Source of the DNA: Streptococcus oralis
GTDB lineage: Bacteria > Bacillota > Bacilli > Lactobacillales > Streptococcaceae
Direction of reading: 5' to 3'
Length of the DNA stretch: 64,000 nucleotides
NCBI RefSeq assembly: GCF_019929345.1
Contig: NZ_JAHZPJ010000001.1
Coordinates: 186,001-250,000, forward strand
The translations under genes were made by a program, and so were the position numbers. Each line of letters begins with the position of its first letter. The first letter of the stretch is position 1. The notes below the pieces were generated by a model, which ran no database searches, was not told the origin of the DNA, and was given only the letters and a program-made list of their open reading frames with translations. Of the stretch, positions 51,197 through 60,041 are shown piece after piece.

Positions 51197-51255
51197 ATCC
51201 CTGTAGGGGGCATCTAAATACAACAGGAAAAAGCCTTGATTTACTAGGCTTTTTT
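51197..51255 (+). repeat. truncated tRNA-Lys 3' end plus terminator, copy 3 (att-like)
   Basis: The first 23 bases equal 47104-47126 exactly, and the following CAACAGGAAAAAGCCTTGA matches with one inserted base. It ends in a terminator (AAGCCTTG...CTAGGCTTTTTT). No tRNA body precedes it. This looks like the far attachment site or duplication edge of an element that used tRNA-Lys. Confidence 0.7.
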
Positions 51256-51304
51256 GTGTAGTCTTAGCACTAAAAAACGATAGAAAAAACACCCCTTCTG
51301 AACT

Positions 51305-51355
51305 GCACCCCAAAAGTTAGACAGAAAAAACCTAACTTTTGGGGTCAGTACATTA
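51305..51355. repeat. 13-base inverted repeat, IS-terminus-like
   Basis: CCCCAAAAGTTAG and CTAACTTTTGGGG are perfect complements about 11 bases apart, followed by TCAGTACATTA. The right half resembles 4908-4930. Probably the joined ends left by an insertion sequence. Confidence 0.55.
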
Positions 51356-51360
51356 TCAAG

Positions 51361-51678
51361 GTTTTTTAGGTTGAAGGCAAACACTTTGCCCAACTAGACG
51401 AGACCAATAGTGACAGCCGGCAAGTCGATACTACCTTCAAGGAATGGGTTGAGACGGTCCCTGATACTGAACTGCAGCTCTACTTCGACCTCTTTTTTGG
51501 AATCATTCTTGATGCAGGCATCTCCTCTATCAACGATCCCTCTTCTTTCAAGGTCATTGAACACATTCATCAACTCTTTGTCCAAGCTTAATCCCTCACT
51601 CCTGAAGAAAGAGAAACCATGGGACGCTTAACCCAACTCTTGAGTGATACTCGCTACCAAGCTTGGAAGAATCGTTAA
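51361..51678 (+). pseudogene. 3' remnant of an unidentified gene
   Basis: One frame reads V-E-G-K-H-F-A-Q-L-D-E-T-N-S, later W-V-E-T-V-P-D-T-E-L-Q-L-Y-F-D-L-F, then an in-frame TAA (F-V-Q-A-stop-S-L-T-P-E-E) near 51589, and ends L-L-S-D-T-R-Y-Q-A-W-K-N-R near 51678. Texture is clearly protein-coding, but the start is missing, cut off by the IS-like repeat, and there is a nonsense codon. I do not recognise the family. Confidence 0.6.
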
Positions 51679-51758
51679 GATAAGAAAGTCAATGAATCAC
51701 CCGATTCATTGGCTTTTTTAGAAAAAAGGGTCAGAAAAGTTAGCCTAAATCACGAACC

Positions 51759-51812
51759 TTGACGAGAGATTCTTTTTTTGTTAAAATGTAACAAATCTTA
51801 TTACATTTAACA
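51759..51812 (+). promoter_or_regulatory. NADPH oxidase promoter covered by a long inverted repeat
   Basis: TTGACG (51759-51764) and TAAAAT (51782-51787) are 17 bases apart. TGTTAAAATGTAA (51779-51791) is nearly complementary to TTACATTTAACA (51801-51812), with one extra A on the left and 9 bases between. The repeat covers the -10 and the start point, so a repressor bound here would block transcription. Confidence 0.6.
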
Positions 51813-51840
51813 TAGGATAATCTATGAAAGGACTTCTACT

Positions 51841-53034
51841 ATGAAATCATTAAAAGGTATTTTATTTATTGGACTTAGTATGCTTCTGACTATTCTAGCT
51901 TGGCTCAGTTCAGGTGCTAGTCAGTTTCTAATCCCTGGTTTAGCTCTCACTACCCTCTCACTGACTTTTATACTAGCTAGCCGTTTACCCCTGCTTGAAT
52001 CTTGGTTTAACGGACTTGAAAAGATGTATCTAGCTCATAAATTCACCGCTTTTCTATCCATTCTCCTACTAACCCTACACAACTTTAGCATGGGCGGTCT
52101 CTGGGGTTCACATTTGGCTGCACAGTTTGGAAATATCGCTATCTATATCTTTATCAGCATCGTTCTGGTTGCCTATCTGGGACAATACATCCAGTATGAA
52201 GCTTGGAGATGGATTCATCGATTGGTTTATCTAGCCTATATCTTTGGCCTTTTTCATGTTTTGATGATCATGGGAAATCGCCTCCTCTCCTTTAGTTTCC
52301 TAGGTCTTATCTTTGGAATCTATGCTATTTTAGGCTTGCTTGCAGGTTTTTATATTATTTTCCTTTATCAAAAGATCGGTTTCACCTATCTTGGAAAAAT
52401 CGTAGGAATCAAACGCCTCAACCACGATACAGCTGAAATTGAAATAGAGCTCAGTCATACTTTCACCTACGAATACGGGCAATTTGCCTTTCTAAAAATT
52501 TTCCAAAAGGGTTTTGAGACTGCTCCACACCCTTTCTCCATCTCTGGAGGACAAGGACGAACTCTTTATTTTACGATAAAAAACTCTGGTGACCACACCA
52601 AGAATATCTATGACAATCTTCAAGTTGGTAGCAAGGTTGCGGTTGATCGCGCCTATGGACATATGACTATGGAACACGGTTCAAAGCAGCAAATCTGGAT
52701 CGCAGGTGGGATTGGAATTACACCTTTCATCTCTTATATCCGGGAGCATCCTATCCTGGACAGGAACGTCCGCTTCTACTATAGTTTCCGTGGAGAGGAA
52801 AATGCTGTCTACCTAGATCTACTTCGTGACTACGCCCGTCAAAATGCTAACTTTGACCTGCAGCTAGTCGATAGCAATGAAAAAGGATACCTGACTTTGG
52901 ATCAAGAAGCAATCCCTGACCAGACTACGGTCTATATGTGTGGACCGCTTCCTATGATGAAGACCCTTGCTAAGCAAATCAAGAAAAAGAATCCCAAAGT
53001 AAAACTCATTTACGAAGGTTTCAAGTTTAAATAA
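51841..53034 (+). CDS. SpNOX-like bacterial NADPH oxidase
   Basis: A 397-residue flavocytochrome of the NOX/FRE superfamily, similar in length and layout to the S. pneumoniae NADPH oxidase SpNOX. Six membrane helices (about 1-185) carry haem ligand pairs H66/H80 and H126/H139. The FAD motif H-P-F-S-I-S-G is near residue 232, the nucleotide motif G-G-I-G-I-T-P-F near 292 and Y-M-C-G-P-L-P near 365, with a short C-terminal tail ending near Phe. It moves electrons from NAD(P)H across the membrane to oxygen, making superoxide. Physiological role unsettled. Single gene with its own terminator. Confidence 0.9.
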   Translation: MKSLKGILFIGLSMLLTILAWLSSGASQFLIPGLALTTLSLTFILASRLPLLESWFNGLEKMYLAHKFTAFLSILLLTLHNFSMGGLWGSHLAAQFGNIAIYIFISIVLVAYLGQYIQYEAWRWIHRLVYLAYIFGLFHVLMIMGNRLLSFSFLGLIFGIYAILGLLAGFYIIFLYQKIGFTYLGKIVGIKRLNHDTAEIEIELSHTFTYEYGQFAFLKIFQKGFETAPHPFSISGGQGRTLYFTIKNSGDHTKNIYDNLQVGSKVAVDRAYGHMTMEHGSKQQIWIAGGIGITPFISYIREHPILDRNVRFYYSFRGEENAVYLDLLRDYARQNANFDLQLVDSNEKGYLTLDQEAIPDQTTVYMCGPLPMMKTLAKQIKKKNPKVKLIYEGFKFK

Positions 53035-53039
53035 GATCA

Positions 53040-53077
53040 TTGTCCCTCTAACACAAAAGAGGGACTTTCTTTTCGCT
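53040..53077 (+). terminator. terminator of the NADPH oxidase gene
   Basis: GTCCCTCT pairs with AGAGGGAC across an 8-base loop, followed by TTTCTTTT. Confidence 0.8.
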
Positions 53078-53135
53078 TTATTTACCTCTTCTATGCTATA
53101 CTTAGTTTAGTACATTCTTTGAGATTGGAGCCAGT

Positions 53136-53765
53136 ATGAAAATCCATAAAACCGTGAATCCCGTTGCCTATGAAAATACTTATTACCTGGAAGGAGATCA
53201 ACACCTGATTGTGGTTGACCCAGGTAGCCATTGGGAATCTATTCGCAAGACTATCGAGAAGATCAACAAACCAGTCTGCGCGATTCTCCTGACCCACACC
53301 CACTACGACCATATTATGAGTCTGGACTTAGTTCGTGAGACTTTTGGAAATCCTCCAGTTTATGTAGCAGAGAGTGAAGCTAGCTGGCTTTATACACCTG
53401 TAGATAATCTCTCTGGTCTCCCTCGTCACGATGATATGGCTGATGTCATCTGCAAACCAGCTGAACACACCTATGTCTTTCATGAAGAATACCAGATCGA
53501 GGAATTCCGTTTTACTGCCCTACCAACTCCTGGTCACTCTATCGGTGGTGTTTCCCTGGTCTTTCCTGATGCCCATCTAGTCTTAACAGGAGATGCTCTA
53601 TTCCGCGAAACCATCGGACGGACCGACCTTCCTACAGGTAGTATGGAACAGCTTCTTCATGGTATCCAAACTCAACTCTTTACCCTCCCTAACTACGATG
53701 TCTATCCTGGACATGGTCCAGCTACGACCATCGCTCACGAAAAGACCTTTAATCCCTTTTTCTAG
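53136..53765 (+). CDS. MBL-fold metallo-hydrolase (glyoxalase II-like)
   Basis: A 209-residue metallo-beta-lactamase fold protein with zinc motif L-T-H-T-H-Y-D-H near residues 53-60, further ligands in P-G-H-S near 132, L-T-G-D-A-L near 151 and P-G-H-G near 195. The layout fits the glyoxalase II/YcbL group of thioester or persulfide hydrolases. Substrate unknown. A terminator follows at 53769-53803 (AACCAAGG...CCTTGGTT). Confidence 0.9.
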   Translation: MKIHKTVNPVAYENTYYLEGDQHLIVVDPGSHWESIRKTIEKINKPVCAILLTHTHYDHIMSLDLVRETFGNPPVYVAESEASWLYTPVDNLSGLPRHDDMADVICKPAEHTYVFHEEYQIEEFRFTALPTPGHSIGGVSLVFPDAHLVLTGDALFRETIGRTDLPTGSMEQLLHGIQTQLFTLPNYDVYPGHGPATTIAHEKTFNPFF

Positions 53766-53768
53766 CAA

Positions 53769-53803
53769 ACAAAAAACCAAGGATAATTTCCTTGGTTAAT
53801 TTT
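53769..53803 (+). terminator. terminator of the MBL hydrolase gene
   Basis: AAAACCAAGG-ATAATTT-CCTTGGTT is followed by AATTTTT. Confidence 0.75.
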
Positions 53804-53859
53804 TCTGTATCAGGACTCACTCTGCCAAATCGAAGATGGGCGAATAAGTGGAACCAAAA

Positions 53860-54624
53860 TTAATTCACTAGCTCAAAGGCTTTCCAATCAAATTTAGTCA
53901 GATCAACCTCTTCAGAAGAAACCTCTAAAACTTGAGCAACTTTTTCATTTCCACCAATTTTAAGAGTCATTTCTTTCACTATCTTTACGCCTTTGTTATT
54001 CAAAGAATAAAGAGTTAGGTCCATTTCTGGAGAAGTCGAATGCCAATTTGCATAGCTAACTTGATCATTTTCATAGAGACTTAAACTAGATCGAAAACCA
54101 CCCGCAGATGCTGCATAACCTGTATGAAGCAATGTGGGTTTTTGATTTTCCAAATAATAGACTGCTGTAAGATTTTGGCCATTCCCAATTAGCAATTCAT
54201 CCTGTCCATCTTTGTTCAAATCTGAAAAAACATATTCTGGAGCCACTGGTTTTTCATAGGTGCTTAATGTGAAAATATAGCCAAACTCCTCTGGGGAAAC
54301 TTTATTCTCCTTCAGCTCTTTTTGCAACTCTTCTCTCTTACCTTGATTTAAAAGTGATACATAGCGCTTATATCGTTCGAGAACTTCTTTATATAGGTCC
54401 TGTCCCGTATCATTTTCCCTTTCAACCGTAGTTGATGGTGCCGTTTTGGAAGAGCTTATGCTAGCTTCGCTATCTGATTTTGTAGCTATATCCTTTTGAA
54501 CTTCTTTAGCTGAAGTGGTTGCTGTAGTTGACGTCTCTACATTTTCCCTACTTTGATTCCCTCCACAAGATGCCAAAATTGGAAGGCAAAGAGCTACGAT
54601 CATCATCATCCAATATTTCTTCAT
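53860..54624 (-). CDS. lipoprotein with an EF-hand-like loop
   Basis: A 254-residue lipoprotein: signal peptide with lipobox L-A-S-C (Cys near residue 20), a Ser/Thr-rich linker (about 25-70), then a beta-rich domain with D-L-N-K-D-G-Q-D-E-L near 138. That segment has the D-x-[DN]-x-D-G spacing of calcium-binding loops in VCBS/FG-GAP-like repeats. Function unknown; such proteins often bind surface partners. It is transcribed towards the MBL gene and away from pepO's end. Confidence 0.75.
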   Translation of the reverse strand: MKKYWMMMIVALCLPILASCGGNQSRENVETSTTATTSAKEVQKDIATKSDSEASISSSKTAPSTTVERENDTGQDLYKEVLERYKRYVSLLNQGKREELQKELKENKVSPEEFGYIFTLSTYEKPVAPEYVFSDLNKDGQDELLIGNGQNLTAVYYLENQKPTLLHTGYAASAGGFRSSLSLYENDQVSYANWHSTSPEMDLTLYSLNNKGVKIVKEMTLKIGGNEKVAQVLEVSSEEVDLTKFDWKAFELVN

Positions 54625-54747
54625 GTTTCCCTCATTATTTTCATTTTAAGTATTCTAAAATTAGCAATTTACTCAAAAAATCAGAAAGTACACTTTAGCA
54701 TGTACTTTCTGAATCCTTGTTTAACGGAATCTCTTAATAGAACACTC

Positions 54748-56640
54748 TTACCAAATAATCACACGATCCTCTGGTGCACGCCACATGCCATCACCTTCTT
54801 TGACATCATAGGTTGTAAAGAAGTCATCGAAGTTTGGTACTTGGACATTGACCCGGAGTTTAGCAGGCGCGTGCACATCGACACTAGCCATGAGTTTCAT
54901 CAACTCCGGACGGCCTTTCATACGCCAGATACGAGCAAAGTTGTGGAAGAATTCTTCAGCAGAGAAGTCCGGTTCTCTCTTGGCAGCTTCAAGCGCTGCA
55001 GCAATTCCTCCCAAGTCGGCAACGTTTTCTGATACAGTTAGTTTTCCGTTGATTCTTGCGCCGTAGGACTCCAGTCCATCAAACTGGTCGATAACTTTCT
55101 GTGTTTTTTCTTTGAAGGCAGCATAGTCACTTTCTGTCCACCAGTCTTTGAGGCTACCATTTTCATCAAAAGAAGCACCATTTGTATCAAAGGCGTGGGA
55201 AATTTCATGGGCAATAACTGCCCCAATACCACCGTAGTTGGCAGAAGACGACTGATGCAAGTCATAGAATGGAGCCTGCAAAATAGCCGCTGGAAAGACA
55301 ATCAAGTTCTTCTGAGGATTGTAGTAGGCATTGACCATATGTGCTGGCATGCCCCACTCCTTGTAGTCAACAGGTTGGTTCCACTTGCTCCAGCTGTGCT
55401 TGATTTCCACACGCGCAAAGGCTAGGGCATTCTCAAAGAGGCTGGCTGTTTCATCCACTACCTTGTCCTTATAACGGGCTGGCAACTCCTCCGGATAACC
55501 GATATAAGGTTTGATGACATTGAGTTTGACGATGGCCTTGTCACGCGTTTCAGGAGTGAGCCAGTCATTCTTAGCCAAACGTTCCTTATAAACGTCAATC
55601 ATAGTCGCTACTTTTTTCTCTACGTCTACTTTTGCTTCTGGGGAGAATTTTTCATGCGCATACCAGAGACCTAGGGCTTGCTTGAAAGGACCTTGGGCCA
55701 AGTGGTAAGCCGCCTTGACCTTGTCCTGAGCTTCTGGAACACCTGAAAGAGCTCGCGCGTAGGCACCTGACAAAACACGAATCTCATCTGTCAAATAACT
55801 GGTTGAAAGATTGACCACAGCCAAAATCAAGGCTGCCTTGAGCAAAGGCCACGCTTCTTCACTGTAGAATTGCTCTGCTGCTTGCCAGAAACGTTCTTCA
55901 TCTACAATAACCTTGTCTGGCGTTTGTCCAATCACCTTTTGGAAGAAATCATCCAAAGGGAGTGCAGGGGCAAATTTCTTGAAATCTTCATAAGAATATG
56001 GATGATAAAGTTTCGCATATTCTGAACTTTCTTCGTTAGAAAGTACTACAGCCGCAACTCGACGGTCCAACTCCAATCGTTTTTCTTGTAAATCCGAAAT
56101 CTCATCCTCTGAAAAACCATAAACCTTAAGAAGGTTGCGATTTTTTTCTTTCCATAAAGTCAAGAGCTTTTCTCGTTGCGGATGTTCTTCAGCATAATAA
56201 GTTGTATCTGGCAAAATCGTCCTTGGAGCGCTGGCCCAGAGAACATTGGTTCTGGCATCCATAAAGTCTGGCGATACACCAAATGGGAGGAAGTTTGGCT
56301 TGCCTTCTAGTTCAAACGCTGCTAGTTTGCTGGTGAAATCTGCAAAACTCTCCAAGTCTTGGTATTCCTTGAGTAGAGGAAGGACGGGCTTAATCCCATC
56401 TGCTTCTCTCTTATCAAAATCACGTACCATACGATGGTACTTAACAAAATTTGAGAGGATAGCATCCTCTGGGACCTCTTCACCTGCCAACCACTTTTCT
56501 GTGGTTGCCAACATCAAATCTTCAATTTCCTCGTCAAGGTCAATAAAACCACCTGTTCGAGATTTGTCAGCTGGAATCACAGCTGTTTTTTCCCATTCGC
56601 CATTGACTGCATCATAAAAATCATCTTGATAACGTGTCAT
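54748..56640 (-). CDS. pepO: M13-family endopeptidase PepO
   Basis: A 630-residue zinc endopeptidase related to neprilysin. Zinc motif H-E-I-S-H-A-F-D near residue 474 and E-N-V-A-D-L-G-G near 533; C-terminal V-I-I-W. It has no signal peptide, yet pneumococcal PepO is found on the surface and in the medium and binds plasminogen and fibronectin. It is divergent from psaBCA, as in other mitis-group streptococci. Confidence 0.95.
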   Translation of the reverse strand: MTRYQDDFYDAVNGEWEKTAVIPADKSRTGGFIDLDEEIEDLMLATTEKWLAGEEVPEDAILSNFVKYHRMVRDFDKREADGIKPVLPLLKEYQDLESFADFTSKLAAFELEGKPNFLPFGVSPDFMDARTNVLWASAPRTILPDTTYYAEEHPQREKLLTLWKEKNRNLLKVYGFSEDEISDLQEKRLELDRRVAAVVLSNEESSEYAKLYHPYSYEDFKKFAPALPLDDFFQKVIGQTPDKVIVDEERFWQAAEQFYSEEAWPLLKAALILAVVNLSTSYLTDEIRVLSGAYARALSGVPEAQDKVKAAYHLAQGPFKQALGLWYAHEKFSPEAKVDVEKKVATMIDVYKERLAKNDWLTPETRDKAIVKLNVIKPYIGYPEELPARYKDKVVDETASLFENALAFARVEIKHSWSKWNQPVDYKEWGMPAHMVNAYYNPQKNLIVFPAAILQAPFYDLHQSSSANYGGIGAVIAHEISHAFDTNGASFDENGSLKDWWTESDYAAFKEKTQKVIDQFDGLESYGARINGKLTVSENVADLGGIAAALEAAKREPDFSAEEFFHNFARIWRMKGRPELMKLMASVDVHAPAKLRVNVQVPNFDDFFTTYDVKEGDGMWRAPEDRVIIW

Positions 56641-56758
56641 CTTGTTCTCGCTTTCATTTTTTCACTTATTCTTAGCTTAGCAAAAAACACAGGAGAATGC
56701 AATTAAAAATGGTCTCTCTTTTCACTTCATTTTTCAGTTATTATTTCAAATTTTACAG

Positions 56759-56795
56759 AAATTAACTTGACTTAATTTTTTTTTTAATGTATATT
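56759..56795 (+). promoter_or_regulatory. psaBCA promoter with a PsaR/ScaR/MntR operator
   Basis: AAATTAACTTGACTTAATTT at 56759-56778 is the palindromic site bound by manganese-sensing DtxR-family regulators of streptococci. The -35 (TTGACT, 56767-56772) is inside it, and TATATT at 56790-56795 is the -10, 17 bases away. High manganese would repress the operon through the regulator encoded at 60042. Confidence 0.85.
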
Positions 56796-56819
56796 AAAAG
56801 ACAGGAGGAATACAACTGT

Positions 56820-57542
56820 ATGATACGTATCGAAAACCTCAGTGTCTCCTACAAAGAAACGTTGGCACTAAAGGATATTTCACTAGTGCTCCACGGACCA
56901 ACTATTACCGGAATTATTGGTCCAAACGGTGCTGGAAAATCAACTTTATTAAAAAGTATGTTGGGAATTATCCCACATGAAGGTCAGGCCTTTCTCGACG
57001 ACAAAGAAGTCAAGAAATCTTTAAATCGAGTTGCCTATGTCGAGCAAAAAATCCATATCGACTACAATTTCCCTATCAAGGTCAAGGAATGCGTCTCGCT
57101 GGGACTCTATCCATCTATCCCACTCTTTCACACCTTAAAGGCCAGCCACTGGAAAAAAGTGGCAGATGCACTTGAAATCGTTGGACTCTCAGACTATGCT
57201 GATCGCCAAATCAGCCAGCTCTCAGGAGGACAATTCCAACGTGTTTTGATTGCCCGTTGCTTAGTGCAGGAAGCTGACTACATCTTTCTAGATGAGCCAT
57301 TTGTCGGGATTGATTCGGTTAGTGAAGAGATTATCATGAATACGCTGAGAGACCTTAAAAAAGCTGGTAAAACAGTTCTTATCGTCCATCATGACCTCAG
57401 TAAAGTCCCCCATTATTTCGACCAAGTTTTGCTTCTCAATCGAGAATTAATAGACCTTGGTCCGACCGAAGAAACCTTTACCGAGGCCAATCTCAAAAAG
57501 GCCTACGGTAGCAAACTCTTTTTCAATGGAGGTGACCTATGA
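56820..57542 (+). CDS. psaB: manganese ABC transporter ATP-binding protein
   Basis: A 240-residue ABC ATPase: Walker A G-P-N-G-A-G-K-S, signature L-S-G-G-Q-F-Q-R-V, Walker [12 protein letters not shown], switch V-H-H-D-L. The E-P-F-V-G-I-D is typical of zinc and manganese importers. The ATG at 56820 gives the known length; GGAGG lies 12 bases upstream. It overlaps psaC by 4 bases. Confidence 0.95.
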   Translation: MIRIENLSVSYKETLALKDISLVLHGPTITGIIGPNGAGKSTLLKSMLGIIPHEGQAFLDDKEVKKSLNRVAYVEQKIHIDYNFPIKVKECVSLGLYPSIPLFHTLKASHWKKVADALEIVGLSDYADRQISQLSGGQFQRVLIARCLVQEADYIFLDEPFVGIDSVSEEIIMNTLRDLKKAGKTVLIVHHDLSKVPHYFDQVLLLNRELIDLGPTEETFTEANLKKAYGSKLFFNGGDL

Positions 57543-58387
57543 TAGCAGAATTTATCGATGGATTGCAAAATTTCCATTTCCTACAAAACGCCTTGATCAC
57601 AGCTATTGTCATCGGAGTCGTTGCTGGAGCTGTGGGATGTTTTATCATCCTACGCGGAATGTCTCTCATGGGGGATGCCATCTCTCACGCAGTTTTGCCC
57701 GGCGTAGCCCTTTCCTTTATCCTGGGAATTGATTTCTTTATTGGAGCGATCATCTTTGGCTTGATGGCTTCCATCATCATTACCTACATCAAGGGAAACT
57801 CTATCATCAAGAGTGACACTGCCATTGGTATTACCTTTTCATCTTTCTTAGCCTTAGGTGTCATCTTGATTAGTGTTGCCAAGAGTTCGACAGACCTCTT
57901 CCATATCCTTTTTGGGAATATCCTCGCTGTCCAAGATACGGACATGTGGATCACCATCGGTGTGGGGGCATTGATTCTCTTGATTATCGGGATTTTCTTT
58001 AAACAACTATTGATTACATCCTTTGACGAGCTTTTGGCTAAAGCCATGGGAATGCCCGTCAATTTCTACCACTATCTGCTCATGGTGCTCTTGACCCTTG
58101 TATCCGTTACCGCCATGCAAAGTGTTGGAACTATTCTTATCGTGGCCATGTTGATCACCCCAGCTGCGACGGCTTACCTTTATGCTAATAGCCTAAAGAG
58201 TATGATTTTTCTTTCATCAACCCTAGGGGCAACCGCTTCTGTCTTGGGACTCTTTATCGGCTACAGCTTCAATCTCGCAGCAGGATCCAGCATCGTGCTC
58301 ACATCCGCCAGCTTCTTTTTAATCAGTTTCTTTATCTCTCCTAAGCAACGATACTTGAAACTAAAAAATAAAAAAATCAATAAATAA
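57539..58387 (+). CDS. psaC: manganese ABC transporter permease
   Basis: A 282-residue membrane protein of the ABC-3 family with about eight helices and the motifs [14 protein letters not shown] near residue 39 and [13 protein letters not shown] near 200. It forms the channel of the PsaABC importer for Mn(II). Its ATGA overlap with psaB couples translation; psaA follows after 25 bases. Confidence 0.95.
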   Translation: MIAEFIDGLQNFHFLQNALITAIVIGVVAGAVGCFIILRGMSLMGDAISHAVLPGVALSFILGIDFFIGAIIFGLMASIIITYIKGNSIIKSDTAIGITFSSFLALGVILISVAKSSTDLFHILFGNILAVQDTDMWITIGVGALILLIIGIFFKQLLITSFDELLAKAMGMPVNFYHYLLMVLLTLVSVTAMQSVGTILIVAMLITPAATAYLYANSLKSMIFLSSTLGATASVLGLFIGYSFNLAAGSSIVLTSASFFLISFFISPKQRYLKLKNKKINK

Positions 58388-58412
58388 GGGGAAACCCTTC
58401 TGGAGGAATCTA

Positions 58413-59345
58413 ATGAAAAAATTAGGTACATTGCTCGTTCTTTTTCTTTCTATCATTGGATTAGCTGCCTGTGCTAGTGGGAAAAAAGATGCAGCATCTA
58501 CAAACCAAAAACTGAAGGTTGTAGCGACTAACTCTATCATCGCTGATATTACTAAAAATATCGCTGGTGACAAGATTGACCTTCACAGTATCGTACCTGT
58601 CGGACAAGACCCTCATGAGTACGAACCACTTCCTGAAGACGTAAAGAAAACTTCTCAAGCTGATTTGATTTTCTATAACGGTATCAACCTTGAAACTGGT
58701 GGCAATGCTTGGTTTACCAAATTAGTAGAAAATGCCAAGAAAACTGAAAACAAAGACTACTTTGCAGTTAGCGAAGGCGTTGATGTTATCTACCTTGAGG
58801 GCCAAAACGAGAAAGGCAAAGAAGATCCACACGCTTGGCTCAACCTTGAAAATGGGATGATTTATGCTAAAAATATCGCTAAACAGCTCATTGCAAAAGA
58901 CCCTAGCAACAAGGAATTCTACGAAAAAAATCTCAAAGACTATACTGAAAAACTAGACAAACTGGACAAGGAAGCCAAAGAGAAATTTAACAATATCCCT
59001 GCTGAGAAGAAACTCATCGTAACCAGCGAAGGATGCTTCAAATACTTCTCTAAGGCTTACGGAGTTCCAAGTGCCTACATCTGGGAAATCAACACAGAAG
59101 AAGAAGGAACACCTGAACAAATCAAGACCTTGGTTGAAAAACTTCGCCAAACAAAAGTTCCATCACTCTTTGTTGAATCAAGTGTCGATGACCGTCCAAT
59201 GAAAACTGTTTCACAAGATACAAATATCCCAATTTACGCACAAATCTTTACTGACTCAATCGCTGAAGAAGGTAAAGAAGGTGACAGCTACTACAACATG
59301 ATGAAATACAATCTTGACAAGATTGCTGAAGGATTGTCTAAGTAA
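58413..59345 (+). CDS. psaA: manganese-binding lipoprotein PsaA/ScaA/FimA
   Basis: A 310-residue lipoprotein with lipobox L-A-A-C near residue 20 and the cluster A-I fold. Expected metal ligands are seen: His in D-P-H-E-Y near 68, His in D-P-H-A-W near 140, Glu in T-S-E-G near 206 and Asp in F-T-D-S-I near 281. It delivers Mn(II) to PsaBC and is also known as an adhesin. S-E-G-C-F has Cys where I recall Ala in S. pneumoniae PsaA, pointing to a non-pneumococcal species. Confidence 0.97.
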   Translation: MKKLGTLLVLFLSIIGLAACASGKKDAASTNQKLKVVATNSIIADITKNIAGDKIDLHSIVPVGQDPHEYEPLPEDVKKTSQADLIFYNGINLETGGNAWFTKLVENAKKTENKDYFAVSEGVDVIYLEGQNEKGKEDPHAWLNLENGMIYAKNIAKQLIAKDPSNKEFYEKNLKDYTEKLDKLDKEAKEKFNNIPAEKKLIVTSEGCFKYFSKAYGVPSAYIWEINTEEEGTPEQIKTLVEKLRQTKVPSLFVESSVDDRPMKTVSQDTNIPIYAQIFTDSIAEEGKEGDSYYNMMKYNLDKIAEGLSK

Positions 59346-59346
59346 T

Positions 59347-59384
59347 CCATTAAAAAACGTCGTTCTCACGGAATTGACGTTTTT
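59347..59384 (+). terminator. terminator of psaBCA
   Basis: AAAAAACGTC pairs with GACGTTTTTT across a loop of about 14 bases, then more T's. It separates psaA from tpx. Confidence 0.75.
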
Positions 59385-59407
59385 TTTTACACTTTCCGGT
59401 CAAATCA

Positions 59408-59437
59408 TTGGAAAAATCTGACAATTCTCGGTAAAAT
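59408..59437 (+). promoter_or_regulatory. probable tpx promoter
   Basis: TTGGAA at 59408-59413 and TAAAAT at 59432-59437 are 18 bases apart, 27 bases before the ATG. A modest match. Confidence 0.4.
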
Positions 59438-59463
59438 GAAAGAAAAAAGAATGGAGTAGTTTC

Positions 59464-59958
59464 ATGACCACTTTTCTAGGAAATCCTGTAACCTTTACAG
59501 GTAAACAACTACAAGTCGGAGACAAGGCGCTCGACTTTTCCCTCACTACAACCGATCTCTCTAAAAAAACGCTGGCTGACTTTGATGGAAAGAAAAAAGT
59601 CTTGAGTGTTGTCCCTTCTATCGACACTGGTATCTGCTCAACGCAAACTCGTCGCTTCAACCAAGAACTTGCTAGCCTTGACAATACCGTCGTTCTTACT
59701 GTTTCTATGGACCTACCATTTGCCCAAGGACGCTGGTGTGGGGCTGAAGGCCTTGACAATGCCATCATGCTTTCAGACTACTTTGACCATTCTTTCGGAC
59801 GTGATTATGCCCTCTTGATCAACGAATGGCATCTCCTTGCACGTGCCGTCTTTGTTCTCGATGCTGACAATATCATCCGTTATGTAGAATACGTTGATAA
59901 TATCAACACGGAGCCAAACTTTGAAGCTGCCATTGCTGCGGTTAAAGAACTAGACTAA
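59464..59958 (+). CDS. tpx: thiol peroxidase (PsaD/TpxD)
   Basis: A 164-residue atypical 2-Cys peroxiredoxin. Peroxidatic Cys in [10 protein letters not shown] near residue 58 and resolving Cys in G-R-W-C-G near 92. It reduces H2O2 and organic peroxides with thioredoxin. It lies after psaA in the conserved mitis-group order, separated by a terminator and own promoter. Streptococci of this group make H2O2, which gives the link with manganese uptake. Confidence 0.95.
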   Translation: MTTFLGNPVTFTGKQLQVGDKALDFSLTTTDLSKKTLADFDGKKKVLSVVPSIDTGICSTQTRRFNQELASLDNTVVLTVSMDLPFAQGRWCGAEGLDNAIMLSDYFDHSFGRDYALLINEWHLLARAVFVLDADNIIRYVEYVDNINTEPNFEAAIAAVKELD

Positions 59959-59978
59959 AATCACAAGCATTATGGCAG

Positions 59979-60005
59979 AAAGCTAGAGAAATCTAGCTTT
60001 TTTTG
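59979..60005 (+). terminator. terminator of tpx
   Basis: AAAGCTAGA-GAAA-TCTAGCTTTTTTT is a perfect stem with T-run. Confidence 0.85.
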
Positions 60006-60041
60006 ATATACTAGATGGAGAGAAAAGACAAGAGGGAACGA

